Shown here: positions 58,426 through 64,000 of the stretch, in pieces
Layout of the letters: every line of letters starts with the position of its first letter
Position numbering within the stretch: position 1 is the stretch's first letter
DNA from: Pontederia crassipes
Lineage: Eukaryota; Streptophyta; Magnoliopsida; Commelinales; Pontederiaceae
NCBI GenBank assembly: GCA_030549335.1
Contig: CM060198.1
Location: 40,402,353-40,466,352 of the forward strand
Length of the DNA: 64,000 nucleotides
Direction: 5' to 3'
Program-made: the position numbers and the translations under genes
Notes under the pieces: model-generated
What the model saw: only the letters and a program-made list of their open reading frames with translations
Database searches by the model: none
Told to the model about the DNA's origin: nothing

Positions 58426-59647
58426 TGTAACACCCCGAATTCCACACCTAAATTGCCAAGGGCAATTAGGTCACTCGACTGTGCTAATTCGTTCGCCATC
58501 ACATAATCATAATAAAATATGATTTTATATTAAATCAACTGAAGCATAAAATAATTTAGATAAGATAAAAGAATATTTCTATTGAAATGCGGAAGACTTC
58601 ATAAAAACATCAAAGTACTGTTACAGAATTGAAAACATCGCTAATAGCAATTCACACATCTTAAAACCATAGTCAAATGCCATCAGAGAAAACATTTTAA
58701 AATCATAGTCTAACAGACTCAACAACACTTGACCCTAAACTTCTAGACCAGTGTGCAATTTTTATTGCCATGAGCTGAGCCTCCATCCATCCAATCATTG
58801 TGCACCTGCACAAATCCAGAATGCAGGGTTTCCCCAGTTAGCGTATGTAAAGGCCATGCATGCGATGCTATGATCCTATATAGGACACTACATGATATGC
58901 ATTATCATCTTTATATAAAAAAAGTATAGAATATGCATGCCATGTCTTAATATATGATCTACATGTCATTCATTCATACCATTTCTATCACGATGCAATA
59001 ATATAAAGCATAGAAACATGTAGTCAATTCATCTTACATATAGTATGAATAATCATAACAATCATCAATTCAATCCATAGGTGCATAAGTGAAGTACAGT
59101 TACTATAACCATCGTCTCGATAACTTTTCTTAGGTTGCCTTATAACCCTTTCGGACTTCCACTTGCATGGGACATCATTTCATTCGGTCGATCATTGGCC
59201 CTGTCCATTAGGTTGTATCTTCCCATAGTTGGGATTTATGTTGTTCCCTCTCAATAGGATAGCGAAGTCATGGAGACAATGCTCCCCTCTCACCCGAAGG
59301 TGACATCAAAATGCACACACCGTTGCTGATGTGTATAATGATCATTCTGGACTCTTGCCCGAGGGCGACATCAGAATGACACATAATTATTGATGTATGT
59401 AACGATCATTTCGGGCAAATATCTGATAAAATGTCATAGAGGATCGACATGTAATATCATCCACAATTGGGTTCATTATGTTTTGCAATCAACAAACATT
59501 TATGTCGTTCAATCTTCATGTTTTAACCCAATTACATGGGGAATATGCATATACGTATTTAGGTTCATATACAATCAACAAGCATCAGTACATATTTTTA
59601 ATACCTTGAAAATAATATTTAATATATTATATATAACTTCAGCAGTG

Positions 59648-59838
59648 GTCACGGTATGAAATAGGTCGTCATGGCCGTGATAGAATCCTGAAATATTCCC
59701 CTTCTGTCACGGTCGTGCCAAGGTGCAGTCACGGCCATGCCGAGCTATTATCACGAGTGTGACAGAAGCCCGATTTTGGACGTTCTTCAGCCCTTCTGTC
59801 ACGAGCATGATGAGGTGTGTCACGGGCATGATAGAACT
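59648..59838. repeat. GTCACG palindrome cluster in LTR B
   Basis: About eight GTCACGGTC/GTCATGGCCGTGAT/TCACGAGTGTGACAG/TCACGGGCATGAT words lie within 190 bp. All are variants of the palindrome TCACGGCCGTGA, often framed by CTTCTGTCACG. Mutations are mostly CpG to TpG or CpA. Confidence 0.8.
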
Positions 59839-60296
59839 CTAGAGTTTCGTCGCCAGCCTGATATTTACACAATTTTTCATCCAAAAATTGGGCAAAATAA
59901 TGTACAACAATGAAAATCAAAGAACATACATTTCCTAGGCATTTTAGGATCAAAAGAATCATAAAAAATATGATAATCCATGAATTTCTAAGATCTAGGT
60001 TCATCCCTAAATCATCAACAATATGAAGAACATGAACCACATGATAGATCTAAATGAAATTCCTATTCATGGCATGAATCTATTGATTTCAATAAAAACA
60101 ACTCTCGTCACAAGAACAATGGGTCCTCAAACTCTCAATCCATTACAGGAAGAACATTAAGAGAGGAGAGAGGGGTTTGGATCCCCTTTACATACTTTGA
60201 TCTCAAATCTTTCTCCTCCATGTTCTTCTCTTTCTCCTTCCTCAAGCCCTAGCCGCCAAGATGTGGAGAAAAGTAGTAAATAATAGGAATAGAAGA

Positions 60297-60305
60297 CTTT
60301 ATATA
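60297..60305 (-). promoter_or_regulatory. TATA box of LTR B
   Basis: The minus strand reads TATATAAAG 66 bp from the LTR start, equal in place and sequence to that in the solo copy. Confidence 0.6.
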
Positions 60306-60371
60306 AGGAAGATCATGATGCATTAAACAAAAAGTCTAATTTACCCTTAATGAGAAATCTGGAGTATTACA

Positions 60372-60388
60372 TCCTCCCCCTTAAAACA
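60372..60388 (-). other. Polypurine tract of element B
   Basis: The minus strand reads TTTTAAGGGGGAGGA next to the LTR start, with the lineage-typical AATTTTGTTT before it. Confidence 0.85.
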
Positions 60389-60429
60389 AAATTCGAAAAC
60401 ACTTACCAAATAGTCTTATAAATTATTCT

Positions 60430-61990
60430 TACATTTCTTCTTCCAATTCTCATGTCGCTTTGATTCCATTGTGATGCAATCTTCACCATCTTTACTACTT
60501 TGTTCCTCAGTCAACGTTCACCATACTCTAGTATCTCTTTAGGATACTTTTCATAGGTGAGGTCTTCCTTGATTGTTTGCTCTTTAATCACCACCACATG
60601 TGAACTATCATATGTGTACTTGCGAAGCATTGACACATGGAAAACATTGTGGATTATGGCATATGAAAGAGGCAATACCAACTTGTATGCTCTTTCTCCC
60701 ACATTTTCCAGAATCTCAAACGGGCCGATATACCTAGGATGTCCTTTCTGTTGAACCTCATGACTCCTTTGGTAGAAGATACCTTCAGCAACACATGATC
60801 ACCAACTTGATATATTTGTTATCTTCTTTTTTTGTCTGCATAACATTTCTGGCGGCTCTGAGCTGCCATCATTCTTTCTTTTATCAAATCTATCTTCTCA
60901 GCATATTTTTTACTAGTTTCGATCCTAGTAGTCTTCCATCACCAACTGCACTCTAACATGTGGAGACCTGCAAGGTCTTCCATATAGTGCTTCAAATGGA
61001 GTCATCTTGATGGTGGAGTGGTAACAATATTTGTAGACAAACTCAGCTAGGGCAAGATGATCATCCCAAGTGTCTTGCCAATCTATAGCACATGCTCTCA
61101 GCATATCTTCTAAGATCTAGATTATTCTTTCGCTTTGCCCATCACTTTGAGGGTGAAATGTCGTGTTGTTAATGCAATCTTGTACCAAATGCATGTTGCA
61201 ATACTCTTCAGAACCTTTCTGTGCATCTTGAGTCTCTATTCAATACAATGGAAACAAGAATCCCAGCTTCACCATACTTGTAACTAACAATCTCACATTA
61301 TAAGGTAAGAAGTGAACTGACAGTCATTTTGTCAATAATGATCCAGATGCCATTGTGTTGTGTCTTTGGGGGACCCACAGTGAAATCCATTGTAATCACC
61401 TCTAAGGTATGGACAGTGGGTTCAGCAGTCCTAGTGGCTTTTGGTGTTCAATCTTGATCTGTTTGTAGACTATGCACTTGGAAACAAATTCTGCCACCTC
61501 TCTTCTCATGTCCCTCCACCAAAATGTCATTTACAGGTCCTTGAACATTTTGGTGGTTCTAGGATTGATAACGAACTCTGACTTGTGGTACTCAGTCAAA
61601 ATTTCTTCCTTGAGTTCTTTATCTTTAGGTACCCACAACCTATCTTGAAATATGATCGTCCCATCTTCTTATCTTGTAGTTTGGGTTCTCTTTCTCACAT
61701 AGAATCTTCATATCCTTGTACTTTGAGTCTTCATTCTGTGTTTGTGCTATCCTTGTCACTAGATCAAGTTGAACGACACAGTACATCATCAACTTTCCCT
61801 GAGTATTTTCTTTAATAAGAGTCCATTTATAGACTCTTAGACATGTCATTGATCCTTCCCATTTCCTCCTTAAGGCATCTGCTACAGAGTTGGCCTTCCC
61901 TGGATGATAGAGGATGTCAAACTCATAGTCTTTCAGGAATTCCAAGCACCTACTTTGTCTCATATTTAATTCTTTCTGGGAGAACACATA
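60430..61990 (-). pseudogene. Element B RNase H end, integrase and C-terminal tail, heavily decayed
   Basis: At 61987 the RNase H end reads [20 protein letters not shown] then [20 protein letters not shown]. The integrase zinc module and core (61570-60900) are only readable in fragments across frames, with many stops. Near 60702 GERAYKLVLPLSYAIIHNVF and HVSMLRKYTYDSSHVV mark the integrase C-terminus, followed by EDLTYEKYPKEILEYGER. Remains of a tail like that of element A (LRNKVVKMVKIASQWN) reach about 60440. It is more decayed than element A. Confidence 0.75.
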
Positions 61991-63000
61991 CTTGAGACTT
62001 TTTTGGTTAGTAAAGACTTCAAATTCCTCTCCATATAAGTAGTGCCTTCATATCTTCAGAGCAAACATTATTGTTGCCAACTCCAAATCAAGAGTAGAAT
62101 AGTTCCTCTCATGAGGCTTCAGTTGTCTTGAAGGCATAAGCCACAACTCTTCCATGCGGCATCAACACACAACCCAACCCACTTTCACTGGCATCATTGT
62201 ACACTGTGCAGCCCTCAACTCCTGTGAGAATTGTTAGCACTAGTGTAGTGGTCAATCTCTTCTTCAGCTCTAGGAAGCTCTCTTCACATTTCTATGTCCA
62301 ATTGAACTTTTCTCCCTTCCTAGTTAGCTTTGTCATGGGGGCAGCGATTTTTGAGAAATTTTGGATAAACCTTCTGTAATAGTCGGCCAATCTAAGAAAA
62401 CTTATGATATATGTCACCATCTTCGGCTTTTTCCCAATTGATGACAGCCTCTATTTTGCTTTGGTCCACTGAGATTCCTTCTTTTAAGACTATGTGTCCT
62501 AAAAACATAACCTGCTTCAACCAAAATTCACATTTGAAGAACTTTGCATACAACTGATGTTGTCTCAAAGTCTCTAGAGCCATCTGCAGGTGTTTATGGT
62601 GTTCCTCTGGGCTTTATGAGTAAATCATGATATCATCCACAAACACTATGATAAAATTGTCAAGATGGGGTTTGAAAATATTGTTCATCAGTTCCATAAA
62701 TGCTACAGGAGCATTTGTTAGTTCAGAAGGCATAACCAAAAATTCATAATGGTCATACCTCGACCTAAAGGCCATCTTTGTGATATCTTCATCAGCTACT
62801 TTGAGCTGATGGTATCCACTTCTCAAATCAATCTTTGAGAAGACTGACGCTATGGATAATTGATCAAACAGATCATCAATCTTGGGTAGAGGGTAATTGT
62901 TCTTCATGGTCACTTTGTTTAGCATCTTGTAGTCTATAGACAATCTTAGTGACCCATCCTTCTTCTTCACAAATAGGATAGGTGCACCTCATGGGGACAT
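61991..63000 (-). pseudogene. Element B reverse transcriptase, broken
   Basis: From 62970: [60 protein letters not shown] and FVDDIMIYS with the catalytic DD, then a stop. The frame continues at 62583 with [40 protein letters not shown]. The connection to RNase H (62400-61990) is readable only with frame changes. Catalytic RT residues are kept, but the polyprotein is not continuous. Confidence 0.85.
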
Positions 63001-64000
63001 ACTTGGCCTGATGAAAGCTCTATCCAGCAATTCATATAGTTGAGCCTTCAACTCCTTCATTTCAACTGGTGACATTCTGTTGGAAGATTTTAACATGGGA
63101 GCCGTCCCTAGTATTAGTTCAATATGAAAGTCGATCTCCCTTTCCGCCGGGAGCTCATCGGGAAATACATCAGGAAAGTGATCTTACCACTTCAAGTTCA
63201 TGTAGTGGCTTGAGTTGAAAATCACTTTTGACGATGCTGGCTAAAAATCCTCGGCAGCCCTTATTTAACAGCTTGGTTGTCTTCATTGAGGAAATCATCA
63301 TCTTCTTTTCCCTTGATGGGATTCCGCAAAAAATCATAGGACTACCATCTTTCTTGTCTATCTAGACCTTCTTTTCTCGACATCTCAAGTAGGCGTCATG
63401 GTAAGATAATCAATCGATGCCTAGAATAACATCATAATCTACCATAGGTAGCACTACAATGTCATCAGAATAGTTTACTCCTTCAATCATGACTGATGTC
63501 TTTAGGAGGTACTGCATGGTGGAGACCCTCCCAAGTGGAGTTACTATGTCTAGCTGCCACTTCATATTCACTATCTCAACATTCAGCAAATTAGCAAATG
63601 CAGATGATATGAAAGAGTGAGTAGCACAAGAATCAAACAATACATTAGCATTGTGACCTGCGATAAGAAGGTTACCTTGGATCACATCATTAGACTTTTG
63701 GGCCTTATACACTTGCATAGTGTAGACCCTTCTAGGTGCTCTCTGTTGGCCTTCAACTTGCTTGCTTTTGCCCTTATCTTGGTAGTCAGCCTTCTTTTCA
63801 GTGCAGACTCTAGCAAAGTGGCACATCTTGACACAATTGAGACATGCTCCTGATTTTAACCTGCATTCACCAGGATGGAACTTATGACAAAATGAATAGG
63901 GTTTGCAAACTTGTCCACCTTCGCTCCTTGAGCAAGGCTTGGAGTCCTTGTACTTCTTGCCTTTTTTCTTTCTTTTGGTCCTTCTTGGACTCCTTGCCTT
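63001..64000 (-). pseudogene. Element B gag end and protease, cut by the window edge
   Basis: A CLNCVKMCHFARVC zinc knuckle lies near 63800-63845, preceded upstream by Lys-rich and Ser-rich fragments to the window end. The protease has NVLFDSCATHSFISSAF, where the invariant DSG is DSC, and YDVILGID with a stop right after. Downstream sequence to 63001 keeps decayed traces of the protease-RT linker. The gag start and the 5' LTR lie outside the window. Confidence 0.8.

Larger units (their letters stand above)
58426..60371 (-). mobile_element. 3' LTR of chromovirus element B
   Basis: On the minus strand it starts TGTAATACTCCAGATTTC after a polypurine tract and ends AATTCGGGGTGTTACA; 1946 bp. 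It is homologous along its length to the solo LTR at 34721-46713. A TATA box sits 66 bp in and a palindrome cluster at +533 to +723. Confidence 0.9.

Overview
This window looks like intergenic DNA from a flowering plant with a large, repeat-rich nuclear genome. It is AT-rich. I see no host gene that I can support, no rRNA or tRNA gene and no CRISPR array. Nearly everything I can name is transposable-element DNA: Ty3/gypsy LTR retrotransposons of chromovirus (Tekay/Del) and Athila/Tat type, plant LINEs, CACTA (En/Spm) transposons and hAT-like pieces. The LINE has its zinc knuckles upstream of the DUF4283-like region, an order I associate with monocots. That is only a hint, and I do not name a species.

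Layout. 1-5.9 kb: minus-strand remains of an Athila/Ogre-type element (LTR start, polypurine tract, post-pol signature, gag tail) with a hAT-like element inserted in its LTR. 5.9-12.6 kb: a degenerate minus-strand LINE (zinc knuckle and DUF4283 ORF1, then endonuclease, reverse transcriptase and zf-RVT ORF2), split in ORF1 by a 1.45-kb CACTA-type non-autonomous element. 12.6-20.2 kb: a small hAT-like end, a second copy of the Athila gag tail, two outward-facing Athila-type LTR fragments, diverged tandem repeats and a minus-strand primer-binding site with a putative LTR. 22.2-24.4 kb: a plus-strand chromovirus LTR (called D here). 24.84-34.29 kb: a whole minus-strand Tekay/Del-type element (A) with 2.7-kb LTRs and a broken gag-pol; most of its 5' LTR, with the primer-binding site, is inverted. 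34.72-46.71 kb: a solo LTR (family B) with matching 5-bp duplications, holding a ~10-kb CACTA transposon with a 3-bp ATT duplication. 46.8-50.9 kb: a hAT-like MITE, a CACTA end remnant and another chromovirus LTR (C). 51.2-57.5 kb: a minus-strand LTR element (E) with gag but no visible pol, invaded by an Athila-type LTR plus gag. 57.5-58.4 kb: the 3' end of a plus-strand LINE (zf-RVT and RNase H). 58.43-64.0 kb: a second chromovirus (B) with its 3' LTR and broken pol, running off the window.

How they relate. These are nested, mostly dead elements. No gene set forms a functioning pathway, and every coding region has stops or frameshifts. The relative order of insertions can be read from the nesting: CACTA is younger than the solo LTR B, the CACTA MITE is younger than the LINE, the hAT is younger than the Athila LTR, and the Athila copy lies within element E.

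The most unusual signal is that three sequence-unrelated chromovirus LTR families (A, B, D) each carry a compact cluster of CpG-containing palindromes a few hundred to ~1500 bp inside the LTR, in otherwise AT-rich DNA. Other points to check are the inverted 5' LTR of element A, the recurring TGATAACTT motif near 17.3-17.8 kb and the GC-rich tract of the large CACTA element.
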